NCBI GenBank assembly: GCA_964406445.1
Contig: CAYORU010000005.1
Coordinates: 112,392 to 176,391, forward strand
From: SG8-30 sp964406445
Lineage (GTDB): Bacteria; Pseudomonadota; Gammaproteobacteria; Steroidobacterales; Steroidobacteraceae
DNA length: 64,000 nt
Reading direction: 5' to 3'
Below are positions 48,286 to 59,245 of this stretch, piece by piece; positions within the stretch are counted from its first letter, which is position 1, and each line of letters begins with the position of its first letter. The position numbers were made by a program, and so were the translations under genes. The notes under the pieces were generated by a model that was not told the origin of the DNA, searched no databases, and saw nothing but the letters and a program-made list of their open reading frames with translations.

Positions 48286-49632
48286 ATGAGCCGCCCCCTC
48301 GCCCTCATCGTCGACGACGAACCCGATCTCTGCGAGCTGCTCGCGCTCACGCTCTCGCGCATGGACGTGGACTCCCACGCCGTGCACGACCTCGCCGCAG
48401 CGCGGCGGGAGCTCCGCAACCGCCGCTTCGACCTGTGCCTCACCGACATGCGCCTGCCCGACGGCGACGGCCTCGACCTCGTCGAGTGGATGCAGCAGCA
48501 CGCGCCCGCGATCCCGGTGGCGGTGATCACCGCGCACGGCAACGTCGAGGCTGCCGTCCGTGCGCTCAAGGTCGGCGCCTTCGACTTCGTGTCCAAGCCC
48601 GTGGACATCGCGGTGCTGCGCAAGCTCGTCTCGCAGGCCGTGCGCCTCGCCGGCCGGGGTGGCCCGGAGGCCGAGGCCCGCGCGCCGCTGCTCCTAGGGC
48701 GCACCGCGCCGATCGAGCAGCTGCGGGTGATGATCGCGCGCGTGGCGCGCAGCCAGGCGCCGGTGCACATCTCCGGCGAGTCCGGCACCGGCAAGGAGCT
48801 CGTCGCGCGGCTGATCCACGCCGGCGGATCGCGGGCCGCCAATCCGTTCATCGCCGTCAACTGCGGCGCCATCCCCGCCGAGCTGATGGAGAGCGAGCTG
48901 TTCGGCCACCGCAAGGGCAGCTTCACCGGCGCCGTGGCCGACAAGCCCGGCCTCGTGCAGGCCGCCGAGGGCGGCACCCTGTTCCTCGACGAGGTGGCGG
49001 ACCTGCCCCTGCCCATGCAGGTCAAGCTGCTGCGGCTGATCCAGGAAAAGGCCGTGCGGGTGGTCGGCGACCAGCGGGAGACCGCCGTGGACGTGCGGAT
49101 CCTCTCCGCCACGCACCGCGATCTCGGCGAGCTGGTGGCGGCCGGCCGGTTCCGTGAGGACCTCTACTACCGGCTGAACGTCATCGAGCTGCGGGTGCCC
49201 GCGCTGCGCGAGCACCTCGACGACGTGCCCGAGCTGGTCGAGGCGATCCTCGCGCGCCTCGCCCGCCGCGCCGGGTCGGCCACGCCTCGCCTCTCGCCCC
49301 CGGCGATGCAGCTGCTGCGCGGCTACCGCTACCCCGGCAACGTCCGCGAACTCGAGAACATCCTCGAGCGCGCCATGACGCTCTGCGCAGGCGATGAGAT
49401 CGCGGCGGGGGACGTGCAGCTGCGCCCCGCGGCCGCCGGGACCGACGACGAGGCCGGCGAGGAGGACGACGGCGCCGACGGCGGGCTCGGCGACCACCTC
49501 GAGGATGTCGAGCGCGAGGCCATCCTGAAGGCGCTCGAGCAGACCCGCTACAACAAGACCGCGGCCGCGAAGGTCCTCGGCATCACCTTCCGCGCGCTGC
49601 GCTACCGGATCAAGAAGCTCGGCATCGAGTAG
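48286..49632 (+). CDS. pilR: Sigma-54-dependent response regulator PilR
   Basis: 448 residues: receiver domain (ALIVDDEPDLCELLAL with the acidic pocket; Asp in CLTDMRLPDGDG), AAA+ sigma-54 activation domain (Walker A GESGTGKE near 165; GSFTGA near 211, a common variant of GAFTGA; ATHRDLGELVAAGRFREDLYYRLNV), and a Fis-type HTH (NKTAAAKVLGITFRALRYRIKKLG). It activates RpoN-dependent transcription of pilA. Just downstream are two operator-like palindromes and an RpoN promoter leading to pilA. Confidence 0.94.
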   Translation: MSRPLALIVDDEPDLCELLALTLSRMDVDSHAVHDLAAARRELRNRRFDLCLTDMRLPDGDGLDLVEWMQQHAPAIPVAVITAHGNVEAAVRALKVGAFDFVSKPVDIAVLRKLVSQAVRLAGRGGPEAEARAPLLLGRTAPIEQLRVMIARVARSQAPVHISGESGTGKELVARLIHAGGSRAANPFIAVNCGAIPAELMESELFGHRKGSFTGAVADKPGLVQAAEGGTLFLDEVADLPLPMQVKLLRLIQEKAVRVVGDQRETAVDVRILSATHRDLGELVAAGRFREDLYYRLNVIELRVPALREHLDDVPELVEAILARLARRAGSATPRLSPPAMQLLRGYRYPGNVRELENILERAMTLCAGDEIAAGDVQLRPAAAGTDDEAGEEDDGADGGLGDHLEDVEREAILKALEQTRYNKTAAAKVLGITFRALRYRIKKLGIE

Positions 49633-49641
49633 GCCGGGACG

Positions 49642-49676
49642 TGACGCGGCGCGTCAGTTTGTGACGCGACGGGTCA
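49642..49676. promoter_or_regulatory. Two tandem palindromes, probable PilR enhancer (UAS)
   Basis: Two 15-base palindromes: TGACGCG-G-CGCGTCA (perfect, 49642-49656) and TGACGCG-A-CGGGTCA (one mismatch, 49662-49676), centre to centre 20 bases, thus on about the same face of the helix. They lie roughly 115-135 bases upstream of the -12 box of the RpoN promoter of pilA, the usual place for enhancer-binding protein sites. Confidence 0.6.
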
Positions 49677-49763
49677 GCGGCGAGCCCGGACGCGGGCCTC
49701 GAACTTAAGTCAAGAAACTCTAAAAATCTCATCAGAACAACAGGTTACACATCATTATCGGAT

Positions 49764-49780
49764 TGGCACGAGGCTTGCTT
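49764..49780 (+). promoter_or_regulatory. Sigma-54 (RpoN) promoter of pilA
   Basis: TGGCAC-GAGGC-TTGCTT matches the -24/-12 consensus TGGCAC-N5-TTGCW. Transcription would begin about base 49791, giving a leader of some 60 bases before the pilA start. Confidence 0.92.
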
Positions 49781-49850
49781 GATGTCTCCTGACGGCGACA
49801 GGGTGTCGCCGACTGTCGATCCCCTCTTTGGTCATTTGGAGTTGATTCTC

Positions 49851-50387
49851 ATGATGAAGCAGATCCAGAAGGGCTTCACGCTCATCGAACTGATGATCGT
49901 GGTGGCCATCATCGGCATCCTCGCCGCGATCGCGATCCCGGCCTACCAGGACTACACGATCCGCACGCAGGTGTCAGAGGGCATGACGCTCTCCGGCGAC
50001 CTGAAGGCGGCCATTGCCGAGACCTATGCTCAGACCGGCGTTTGGCCGGACTTCGCCGACCTGAACCTGACGGATGCGGCCGGCACCGCGCTGGACGCTA
50101 CGTCGAAGCAGGGCCGCTACGTGTCGCAGATTGATGTCGTCGATGGTTCGATCGAGATCACCTACGGAAATGCGGCCAATGCCGCGATCGGCGATCCGAA
50201 CAACTTCACCGTTGGCATCAAGGCTTGGGTGAACCCGAATGGTGACCTCGTTTGGCAGTGCGGCAACGCTTCGGATCCTGCCAACACGGTCGATACCGAC
50301 GGTGCCGGCAATGCATCCGGCACGCCCGCTACCACTGTGATTGACAAGTACCTTCCGGCTTCCTGCCGCACCGGTTTCGGCGCGTAA
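49851..50387 (+). CDS. pilA: Type IV major pilin PilA
   Basis: 178 residues. Short leader ending KG before the prepilin site FTLIELMIVVAIIGILAAIA, with Glu at +5, the hallmark of type IVa pilins; PilD cleaves and methylates after the glycine. The C-terminal Cys pair (VWQCGNAS, LPASCRTG) would form the D-loop disulfide. Start at 49851 (MMKQIQKG) after GGAG; the second ATG at 49854 is possible. The ORF extends upstream without leader-like sequence. A terminator follows. Confidence 0.94.
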   Translation: MMKQIQKGFTLIELMIVVAIIGILAAIAIPAYQDYTIRTQVSEGMTLSGDLKAAIAETYAQTGVWPDFADLNLTDAAGTALDATSKQGRYVSQIDVVDGSIEITYGNAANAAIGDPNNFTVGIKAWVNPNGDLVWQCGNASDPANTVDTDGAGNASGTPATTVIDKYLPASCRTGFGA

Positions 50388-50424
50388 GGGCCGAAGTCGA
50401 CTGCAGTCCAAGTTGCGACTGATT

Positions 50425-50457
50425 GAGGGCCCCTCTCCGGAGGGGCCCTCATTTTTT
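50425..50457 (+). terminator. Rho-independent terminator of pilA
   Basis: Stem GAGGGCCCCTC / GAGGGGCCCTC (50425-50450) with TCCG loop followed by ATTTTTT. It separates abundant pilA transcription from pilB. Confidence 0.93.
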
Positions 50458-50586
50458 GTCGGCGCTCAAGGCTAGCTGCGTCAACCGAGACTGAGTTCCC
50501 GCTTTACGATTTGACAATTGCTACTCTAGGCCGCTCGTATAGACTGCTGAGGCTGCGATGATCGGCAGCCAAAGGCGCGGCAGGGC

Positions 50587-52332
50587 ATGAACGAACCAGC
50601 TATTGCGGGTGGCGGTGCGGGGCGCGTCAGCGTCCTCGGCGGCCTGCCCCAGCGCCTGGTCCAGGACGGCCTGATCAACGAGGCGACCATGGCCGAGGCC
50701 ATGGTCGCGGCACGCGAGAAGAAGGTCCACTTCGTGACCTGGCTGGTCACGAACAGCATCGTGTCGGCCCGTGAGCTGGCGATCGCCGCGGCGCAGGAGT
50801 TCGGCGCGCCGCTCCTCGACCTCGACGCCGTGAACGTCGACCTCGACACGGTCAGGCTGGTCAACGACAAGCTGCTTGCGAAGCACCGCATCCTGCCGCT
50901 CGTCAAGCGCGGCAAGCGCCTGCACGTGGCGGTCTCGGATCCGACCAACCTGCATGCCATCGACGAGATCAAGTTCGCCACCGGGCTCGCGATCGAAGCG
51001 GTGGTCGTCGAGGACGACAAGCTGCAGCGGGCGGTGCAGAAGGCGATCGAGCAGGTCGACGTGTCGATGCCCGAGCTCGGCAACGAGGATTTCGAGCTCG
51101 ACAACCTCGACATCACTGCCGACGACGAGATCGATTCAGAACAGGTGGGTCGAGACGACGTCGAGGACGCGCCGATCGTCCGCTTCGTCAACAAGATCCT
51201 GCTCGATGCCATCCGCAAGGGCGCTTCGGACGTCCACTTCGAGCCCTACGAGAAGTACTACCGCATCCGCCTGCGGCTCGACGGCGTGCTGCGCGAGGTG
51301 GCGCAGCCGCCGGTGCAGCTCGCCACCAAGCTGGCGGCGCGGCTCAAGGTGATGTCGCGGCTCGACATCGCGGAGCGGCGCGTGCCCCAGGACGGGCGCA
51401 TCAAGATGCGCCTGTCGAAGAACCGCTCCATCGACTTCCGCGTCAGCTCCTGCCCGACGCTGTTCGGCGAGAAGATCGTGCTGCGCATCCTGGACGCCAG
51501 CACGGCCATGATGGGCATCGACGCCCTGGGCTACGAGCCCTTCCAGAAGGAGCTCTATCTCAAGAACCTGGCCCGTCCGCAGGGCATGATCCTGGTGACG
51601 GGGCCCACGGGCAGCGGCAAGACCGTTTCGCTGTATACCGGTCTTTCCATCCTGAACGTCGAGGACACCAACATCTCGACGGCCGAGGATCCGGCGGAAA
51701 TCGTGCTGCCGGGCGTCAACCAGGTGAACGTCAACAACAAGGTGGGCCTGACCTTCGCCGCGGCCCTGCGCGCGTTCCTCCGCCAGGATCCGGACGTGGT
51801 CATGGTGGGCGAGATCCGCGACCTCGAGACGGCGGAAATCGCCCTCAAGGCGGCCCAGACGGGCCACCTCGTGCTCTCGACGCTTCACACGAACGACGCG
51901 CCGCAGACCCTCACCCGCCTGGTGGACATGGGCGTGAAGCCCTACGCGATCGCGACCTCCGTGAGCCTGATCATCGCGCAGCGCCTCGGGCGCCGGCTTT
52001 GCGGCAACTGCAAGGAGCCGCTGGAGTTGCCCCGGGAGGCGCTGCTCAAGGAAGGCTTCACCGCCGAGCAGGCGGACGGCCCGGATTTCCGGATCTACAA
52101 GCCCGTGGGCTGCAACCTGTGCACCGAGGGGTACAAGGGCCGGGTGGGACTCTACGAGGTGATGCCCGTGACCGAGGAGATCGGGCGGATCATCCTGTCC
52201 GGCGGCAACGCCAAGGACATCCGCGACGCGGCCCGGCGCGAGGGCGTATGGGACCTTCGGACCTCGGGGCTGAAGAAGGTGCGTGACGGGCTGACGAGTC
52301 TCGAGGAAGTCAACCGCGTCACAGTCGACTGA
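50587..52332 (+). CDS. pilB: Type IV pilus assembly ATPase PilB
   Basis: 581 residues. N1/MshEN domain (residues 15-150), then N2D and the secretion ATPase with Walker A GPTGSGKT (339-346), Asp box, Walker B DVVMVGEIRD (about 403-412), His box STLHTND, and the tetracysteine zinc site CGNCKE / CNLC (about 472 and 508). It powers pilus extension. ATG at 50587. TTGACA (50511-50516) and TATAGACT (50538-50545) upstream hint at its own promoter but spacing is too long for a standard one. Confidence 0.95.
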   Translation: MNEPAIAGGGAGRVSVLGGLPQRLVQDGLINEATMAEAMVAAREKKVHFVTWLVTNSIVSARELAIAAAQEFGAPLLDLDAVNVDLDTVRLVNDKLLAKHRILPLVKRGKRLHVAVSDPTNLHAIDEIKFATGLAIEAVVVEDDKLQRAVQKAIEQVDVSMPELGNEDFELDNLDITADDEIDSEQVGRDDVEDAPIVRFVNKILLDAIRKGASDVHFEPYEKYYRIRLRLDGVLREVAQPPVQLATKLAARLKVMSRLDIAERRVPQDGRIKMRLSKNRSIDFRVSSCPTLFGEKIVLRILDASTAMMGIDALGYEPFQKELYLKNLARPQGMILVTGPTGSGKTVSLYTGLSILNVEDTNISTAEDPAEIVLPGVNQVNVNNKVGLTFAAALRAFLRQDPDVVMVGEIRDLETAEIALKAAQTGHLVLSTLHTNDAPQTLTRLVDMGVKPYAIATSVSLIIAQRLGRRLCGNCKEPLELPREALLKEGFTAEQADGPDFRIYKPVGCNLCTEGYKGRVGLYEVMPVTEEIGRIILSGGNAKDIRDAARREGVWDLRTSGLKKVRDGLTSLEEVNRVTVD

Positions 52333-52385
52333 CCCCGGTTCCGGCTAGGATCAGGGGCGTTTTCACTTAAGCAGGGCGGGCAGAC

Positions 52386-53609
52386 ATGGCGCAGGCCGCG
52401 GCACTTGCGAAGAAGGAGTTCCCCTGGGTCTGGGAGGGGACGGACCGGAAGGGCAACCGTCTCAAGGGACGGACCCTGGCCGCGACCGAAAAGGACGTCC
52501 AGGCGGAGCTGCGCCGCCAGGGCGTGATCCCGGTCAAGGTCCGCAAGGAAAGCCAGCTCTTCAAGGGCGGCGGCAAGATCACCCCGCTCGACATCGCCAT
52601 CTTCAGCCGGCAGCTCGCGACCATGCTGGCCTCGGGCATTCCGCTGGTGCAGGCCTTCGAGATCGTCGGCGTCGGACACGACAAGCCGGCGATGCAGAAG
52701 CTGATCCTGGACATCAAGGGCCACATCGAGGCCGGCAGCGCGCTGCACGAGGCGCTGAAGAAGCACCCGCTCTATTTCGACGACCTCTACGTCAACCTCG
52801 TCGAGGCCGGCGAGCAGGCGGGCGCGCTCGAGAACCTGCTCGACAAGGTGGCGACCTACAAGGAAAAGACCGAGGCGCTGAAGAAGAAGATCAAGAAGGC
52901 CCTCTTCTACCCGGCGGCCGTGCTGGCGGTGGCCGTCATCGTCACATTGGTCCTGCTGCTGTTCGTCATCCCGCAGTTCGAGGATCTGTTCAAGGGATTC
53001 GGGGCCGACCTGCCGGCCTTCACGCGCATGGTCATCGAGATGTCGCGGTTCGTGCAGGACCAGGGCTGGCTGCTCGCGATCATTGCCGCGGGCGTCTTCG
53101 TGACTTTCCGCTATTTCCACAAGCGTTCCCGGCCGATGCGGCAGTTCATCGACCGGATGATGCTCAAGCTGCCGGTGCTGGGCCCGATCCTCGTCAAGGC
53201 GGCGATCGCCCGCTACGCGCGCACGCTCGCCACCATGTTCTCCGCCGGCGTGCCGCTGGTCGAGGCCCTTCAGTCGGTCGCGGGCGCCACCGGCAACATC
53301 GTCTACGAGGAGGCGGTGCTCCGGATGCGCGACGAGGTCGCCACCGGCATGCGCTTGCAGCGCACGATGGAGACCACGGGCCTGTTCCCGAACATGGTGG
53401 TGCAGATGATCGCGGTCGGCGAGGAGTCGGGATCGCTCGACTCGATGGCGGGAAAGGTCGCCGACTTCTACGAGCTCGAGGTGGACTCGGCGGTGGACGC
53501 GATGTCCTCGCTGCTCGAGCCGCTGATCATGGTGATCCTCGGCGGCCTCGTCGGCAGCCTCGTCGTGGCCATGTACCTGCCGATCTTCAAGCTCGGCGCC
53601 GTCATCTGA
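52386..53609 (+). CDS. pilC: Type IV pilus inner-membrane platform protein PilC
   Basis: 407 residues of the GspF/PilC family: N-terminal WEGTDRKGNRLKGRTLAATEKDVQAELRRQG, two tandem GspF domains (IAIFSRQLATMLASGIPLVQAFE and IARYARTLATMFSAGVPLVEALQSV) and three transmembrane helices (about 170-190, 223-243 and the C-terminal LIMVILGGLVGSLVVAMYLPIF). It anchors PilB. GGCTAGGAT (-10-like) sits 35 bases upstream, so it may have its own promoter. Confidence 0.95.
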   Translation: MAQAAALAKKEFPWVWEGTDRKGNRLKGRTLAATEKDVQAELRRQGVIPVKVRKESQLFKGGGKITPLDIAIFSRQLATMLASGIPLVQAFEIVGVGHDKPAMQKLILDIKGHIEAGSALHEALKKHPLYFDDLYVNLVEAGEQAGALENLLDKVATYKEKTEALKKKIKKALFYPAAVLAVAVIVTLVLLLFVIPQFEDLFKGFGADLPAFTRMVIEMSRFVQDQGWLLAIIAAGVFVTFRYFHKRSRPMRQFIDRMMLKLPVLGPILVKAAIARYARTLATMFSAGVPLVEALQSVAGATGNIVYEEAVLRMRDEVATGMRLQRTMETTGLFPNMVVQMIAVGEESGSLDSMAGKVADFYELEVDSAVDAMSSLLEPLIMVILGGLVGSLVVAMYLPIFKLGAVI

Positions 53610-53636
53610 CGCACGCATCGGCCGAGCCTCACACGG

Positions 53637-53660
53637 AACGCCGCGCTCGCCGCGGCGTTT
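53637..53660 (+). other. Nine-bp hairpin between pilC and pilD
   Basis: AACGCCGCG / CGCGGCGTT with loop CTCGC, then TCC. With only three U residues it is a weak terminator or processing site that could lower pilD relative to pilC. Confidence 0.5.
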
Positions 53661-53675
53661 CCGCGAGGAGCTGAC

Positions 53676-54575
53676 TTGGAACTGTTGAGCCTGCTCGAGG
53701 CGAGTCCCCTGGCCTTTTCCGTCGTGGCCGGCATCGCGGGGCTGCTCGTCGGCAGCTTCCTCAACGTCGTGATCCACCGCCTGCCGATCATGCTCGAGCG
53801 CGAATGGCAGGCCCAGTGCGCCGAACTCGGCGACGAGCAGGCGGCCGTCACGACGCCCGCCGAGACCTTCACCCTCGTCCATCCGCGCTCCCGCTGCCCG
53901 GCCTGCGGCGCGCCCATCCGCGCGATCCACAACGTCCCGGTGCTGAGCTGGCTGGCCCTGCGCGGGCGCTGCGCGAGTTGCAAGGCGCGCATCTCCGCGC
54001 GCTACCCGGCCGTCGAGCTCGCGACCGGCGTGCTGAGCGCGGTCGTCGCCGGGTATTTCGGCTTCGGCCTGGAGGCAGGCTGCGCCCTCGTCGTCACCTG
54101 GTTCCTGGTGCCGCTCACCGGCATCGACCTCGACCACCAGCTGCTGCCGGACCTGCTCACCCTGCCGCTGTTGTGGCTGGGACTGCTCGCCAGTCTCTGG
54201 CACGACCCCGGCTCGGCCTGGGCGCTGCCGGCGAGCCCGCGGGACGCGATCATCGGCGCGGCCGCCGGCTACCTGTTCCTGTGGGGGATCTTCCACGCCT
54301 TCCGCCTGCTGACCGGCAAGGAGGGCATGGGCTACGGCGACTTCAAGCTCTTCGCGGCGCTCGGCGCCTGGCTGGGCTGGCAGATGCTGCCGCTGGTGCT
54401 GCTGTTGTCGGCGGCCGTCGGCGCGATCGTCGGCATCCTGCTGATCGTCCTGCGCCGCCAGGGCCGCGAAGTGCCGATCCCCTTCGGCCCCTACCTCGCC
54501 GGCGCCGGCTGGATCGCGATGCTCTGGGGCCCGCAGATCGTCGAGGGCTACCTGGCGGCCTCGGGCCTGCGCTGA
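53676..54575 (+). CDS. pilD: Prepilin peptidase / N-methyltransferase PilD
   Basis: 299 residues, eight transmembrane helices. N-terminal GSFLNVVIHRLPIMLEREW, zinc-binding Cys pairs CPACGAPIRA and CASCKARISA, and the catalytic aspartates in LTGIDLDHQLLPDLLTLPLLW and MGYGDFKLFAALGAWLG (GxGD). It cleaves prepilins and methylates the new N-terminus, also for type II secretion pseudopilins. TTG start at 53676 is supported by GAGGAG five bases before. It is followed by coaE with an eight-base gap. Confidence 0.95.
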   Translation: MELLSLLEASPLAFSVVAGIAGLLVGSFLNVVIHRLPIMLEREWQAQCAELGDEQAAVTTPAETFTLVHPRSRCPACGAPIRAIHNVPVLSWLALRGRCASCKARISARYPAVELATGVLSAVVAGYFGFGLEAGCALVVTWFLVPLTGIDLDHQLLPDLLTLPLLWLGLLASLWHDPGSAWALPASPRDAIIGAAAGYLFLWGIFHAFRLLTGKEGMGYGDFKLFAALGAWLGWQMLPLVLLLSAAVGAIVGILLIVLRRQGREVPIPFGPYLAGAGWIAMLWGPQIVEGYLAASGLR

Positions 54576-54583
54576 CGGCCGCG

Positions 54584-55204
54584 ATGAGCCGCCCGCTGCG
54601 CATCGGCCTGACCGGCGGCATCGCGAGCGGCAAGACCACGGTCGCCGAGCTGTTCGCGGCCCGCGGCGTGCCCGTCATCGACACCGACCAGATCGCGCGC
54701 GACATCGTGCAGCCGGGACAACCGGCGCTCGGCGAGATCGCCGCGACCTTCGGCCCGACGGTGCTCGGCGCCGACGGCCTGCTCGACCGCGCCGCGCTGC
54801 GGCAACGCGTTTTCGCGGATCCCGGCGAGCGCCGTCGCCTCGAGGCCATCCTGCACCCGCGCATCCGCGCCGAGCTCGAGCGCCGCTCCGCCGCGGCCGG
54901 CGGGCCCTACCAGCTGCTGGTGATTCCGCTGCTCGTCGAGGGCGGCGGCCAGACCCGGCTCGATCGCGTGCTGGTGGTGGACTGCCCGGAATCGCTGCAG
55001 GTGGCGCGGCTCGTCGCCCGCGACGGGGGCAGCGAAGCCGCGGCCCGCGCCATTCTCGCGGCCCAGGCGAGCCGCGAGCGCCGGCTTTCGGCCGCCGACG
55101 ACGTGATCGTCAACGACGGCGACCGGGCGGCGCTGGCGACCGCGGTGGCCGCGCTGGATTCGCGCTACCGGCGCCTGGCCGGCGGGGCCGGCAGCCCGCC
55201 CTGA
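54584..55204 (+). CDS. coaE: Dephospho-CoA kinase
   Basis: 206 residues: P-loop GLTGGIASGKTTVAELF (residues about 8-24), DTDQIARDIVQPG, LLVIPLLVEGG, and an ARDGGSEAAARAILAAQASRERRLSAAD lid. It phosphorylates dephospho-CoA in the last CoA step. The pilD-coaE-zapD-yacG order is common in gammaproteobacteria. ATG at 54584. Confidence 0.94.
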   Translation: MSRPLRIGLTGGIASGKTTVAELFAARGVPVIDTDQIARDIVQPGQPALGEIAATFGPTVLGADGLLDRAALRQRVFADPGERRRLEAILHPRIRAELERRSAAAGGPYQLLVIPLLVEGGGQTRLDRVLVVDCPESLQVARLVARDGGSEAAARAILAAQASRERRLSAADDVIVNDGDRAALATAVAALDSRYRRLAGGAGSPP

Positions 55205-55283
55205 CGCGGCGGGCCGCCCCGCCGCGGCCCGCGGCGGGCGATCTCGCGACGAATCAGCGGTTTACGGTTCCGGGGCGCTGCCG

Positions 55284-55289
55284 CAGAAT
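55284..55289 (+). promoter_or_regulatory. Putative zapD promoter, leaderless
   Basis: CAGAAT (-10-like) at 55284-55289, 17 bases after TTTACG (-35-like, 55261-55266), ends six bases before the zapD ATG. The 91-base gap before it also holds a GC-rich dyad, CGCGGCGGGCC with GGCCCGCGGCGGG. Confidence 0.35.
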
Positions 55290-55295
55290 AGCCGG

Positions 55296-56093
55296 ATGTT
55301 CGAGCCTGCCGAGTCCCCGGAGGCCGAAGTCCGGCCCGTGACCTACGAGCAGCCGCTCAACGAGCGGATGCGCACCTTCCTGCGCCTCGAGTTCCTGTGG
55401 AGCCAGGCTTCCTTCCACGCCGCATCGCCGAGCCCCTGGTCGAGCCGGGCCGCGGTCGCGAGCCTGCTCGAGATCCTCGCCATCACCGGCCGCGGCGACG
55501 CCCGCGGCGACGTGCTCAAGGAACTCGAGCGGCAGATGATGCTGCTCAAGGAGTACCAGAACCGCCCCGGGGTCGACGGCGCCCGGCTGCGGGCGGTGCT
55601 CGCGACGCTGGTGCGCCGGCGCGAGGAACTCAACGCCGCCGGCGCCAACTTCATGCAGGCCCTGCGCGACTCGGAGTTCCTGAACGCCATCAAGCACAGG
55701 AGCGCCATCCCCGGCGGCACCTGCGAGTTCGACCTGCCGGAGTACACGCACTGGCTCAACCAGCCGAGCGAGCGGCGCGAGGGCGAGCTCGAGCAGTGGC
55801 TCGGCCGGCTGCGGCCGCTGTGCGAGAGCGTCTCCGAGATGCTCTGGATCACGCGCGAGAACGCGCGGCCGCGCCGCGAGACGGCGCCCGGCGGCAACTT
55901 CCAGCTGGTCTTCGAGCGCGACCATCCGGCGCAGCTGATCCGCATCGAGCTGCCCGGCGTCTCGCCCCTGTACCCGGAGGTGAGCGGCAGCCACTACCGC
56001 TGCAGCGTGCGCTTCCTGCGCTGGTGCGGAGTGATGAGCCGCCCGGTCCAGCCGACCGACGACGTGCCCTTCGTGCTCACGATCTGCCAGTGA
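55296..56093 (+). CDS. zapD: Cell division protein ZapD
   Basis: 265 residues: VTYEQPLNERMRTFLRLEFLWSQ N-terminal helix, DVLKELERQMMLLKEYQNRPGV, FLNAIKHRSAIPGGTCEFDLPEYTHWL and FQLVFERDHPAQLIRIELP-type beta core, all as in YacF/ZapD. ZapD bundles FtsZ at the division ring. The stop codon overlaps the yacG start (TGATG). Confidence 0.94.
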   Translation: MFEPAESPEAEVRPVTYEQPLNERMRTFLRLEFLWSQASFHAASPSPWSSRAAVASLLEILAITGRGDARGDVLKELERQMMLLKEYQNRPGVDGARLRAVLATLVRRREELNAAGANFMQALRDSEFLNAIKHRSAIPGGTCEFDLPEYTHWLNQPSERREGELEQWLGRLRPLCESVSEMLWITRENARPRRETAPGGNFQLVFERDHPAQLIRIELPGVSPLYPEVSGSHYRCSVRFLRWCGVMSRPVQPTDDVPFVLTICQ

Positions 56094-56290
56094 TGCGGCC
56101 GCTGCATCGTTGCCCCGGCTGCCGCCGCGAGCTCGAGTGGGACCGGTCGAATCCCTTCCGTCCCTTCTGCAGCGAGCGCTGCCGGCTCATCGATCTCGGC
56201 GCCTGGCTCAAGGAAGAGCACGCGATTCCCGGAGATCCGCAGCAAACGCCCGAGGCGGACGACGACGCGACTCGCCGCCGCCCGCACTGA
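56093..56290 (+). CDS. yacG: DNA gyrase inhibitor YacG
   Basis: 65 residues: zinc finger with CPGCRRELEWDRSNPFRPFCSERCRLIDLG (C-x2-C ... C-x3-C), then an acidic low-complexity tail. YacG binds GyrB and blocks its DNA binding. ATG shares one base with the zapD stop. Confidence 0.94.
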   Translation: MRPLHRCPGCRRELEWDRSNPFRPFCSERCRLIDLGAWLKEEHAIPGDPQQTPEADDDATRRRPH

Positions 56291-56304
56291 GCCGCCCGGC
56301 GCCG

Positions 56305-56961
56305 ATGGACGCCCAGTTCTGGCACGAGCGCTGGCAGACCGGCCAGATCGGCTTCCACCAGCCCGACTACCATCCGGCCCTGCTCTCGGACTGGCCGGCG
56401 CTCGGCATCGCGGCAGGCGGGCGCGTGTTCGTGCCGCTGTGCGGCCGCAGCCTCGACATGGTCTGGCTGGCCGCGCGGGGCCACCCGGTCGTGGCCGTCG
56501 ATCTGTCGCCGATCGCGGTCGCGGGTTTCTTCCGGCACGTCGGCCTCGAGCCGGCCCGCGACCGGTCCGGCGCGCTCGAGCGCTGGCGAGCCGGACCGTT
56601 CGAGCTGCTGTGCGGCGATTTCTTCGACCTCGAGCCGGCGCAACTCGCCGGCGTCGCCGGCTGGTACGACCGCGCCGCGCTGGTCGCGCTGCCGGCCGCG
56701 ATGCGGCGCCGGTATGTCGAGCGGCTCGCGGCGCTGCTCGAGCCGGGCGCCCGCGGACTGCTGATCACCCACGACTACGACCAGGCCGAAATGGACGGCC
56801 CGCCCTTCTCCGTGCCGCCGGTGGAGGTCGAAGCGCTGTTCTCCCGCGATTTCGACGTCGCGCCGATGACGCGCCGCGACGTGCTTCCGGAGAACGCGAA
56901 GTTCCGCGAGCGCGGCCTGACCACCTTCTTCGAGAGCGTCTTCCGCCTCGCCCGCCGCTGA
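56305..56961 (+). CDS. tpm: Thiopurine S-methyltransferase
   Basis: 218 residues aligned with bacterial Tpm: FWHERWQTGQIGFHQPDYHPAL, RVFVPLCGRSLDMVWLAARGHPVVAVDLS (SAM motif), GDFFDLEP, WYDRAALVALPAAMRRRY, and LLITHDYDQAEMDGPPFSVPP. It methylates thiopurines and in bacteria also selenite or tellurite. ATG at 56305. The upstream in-frame extension overlaps yacG and is not used. Confidence 0.92.
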   Translation: MDAQFWHERWQTGQIGFHQPDYHPALLSDWPALGIAAGGRVFVPLCGRSLDMVWLAARGHPVVAVDLSPIAVAGFFRHVGLEPARDRSGALERWRAGPFELLCGDFFDLEPAQLAGVAGWYDRAALVALPAAMRRRYVERLAALLEPGARGLLITHDYDQAEMDGPPFSVPPVEVEALFSRDFDVAPMTRRDVLPENAKFRERGLTTFFESVFRLARR

Positions 56962-56994
56962 GCCCCGGCAGCACAGCCACGGGGCGTCTTGCGG

Positions 56995-59175
<2,181 letters not shown>

Positions 59176-59245
59176 GGTGACTACACTCCGGCGGGTCGGC
59201 GCCGATCCGCAGTTTATCGCAAGCGCCCGCACGGAGATCCGCGAC

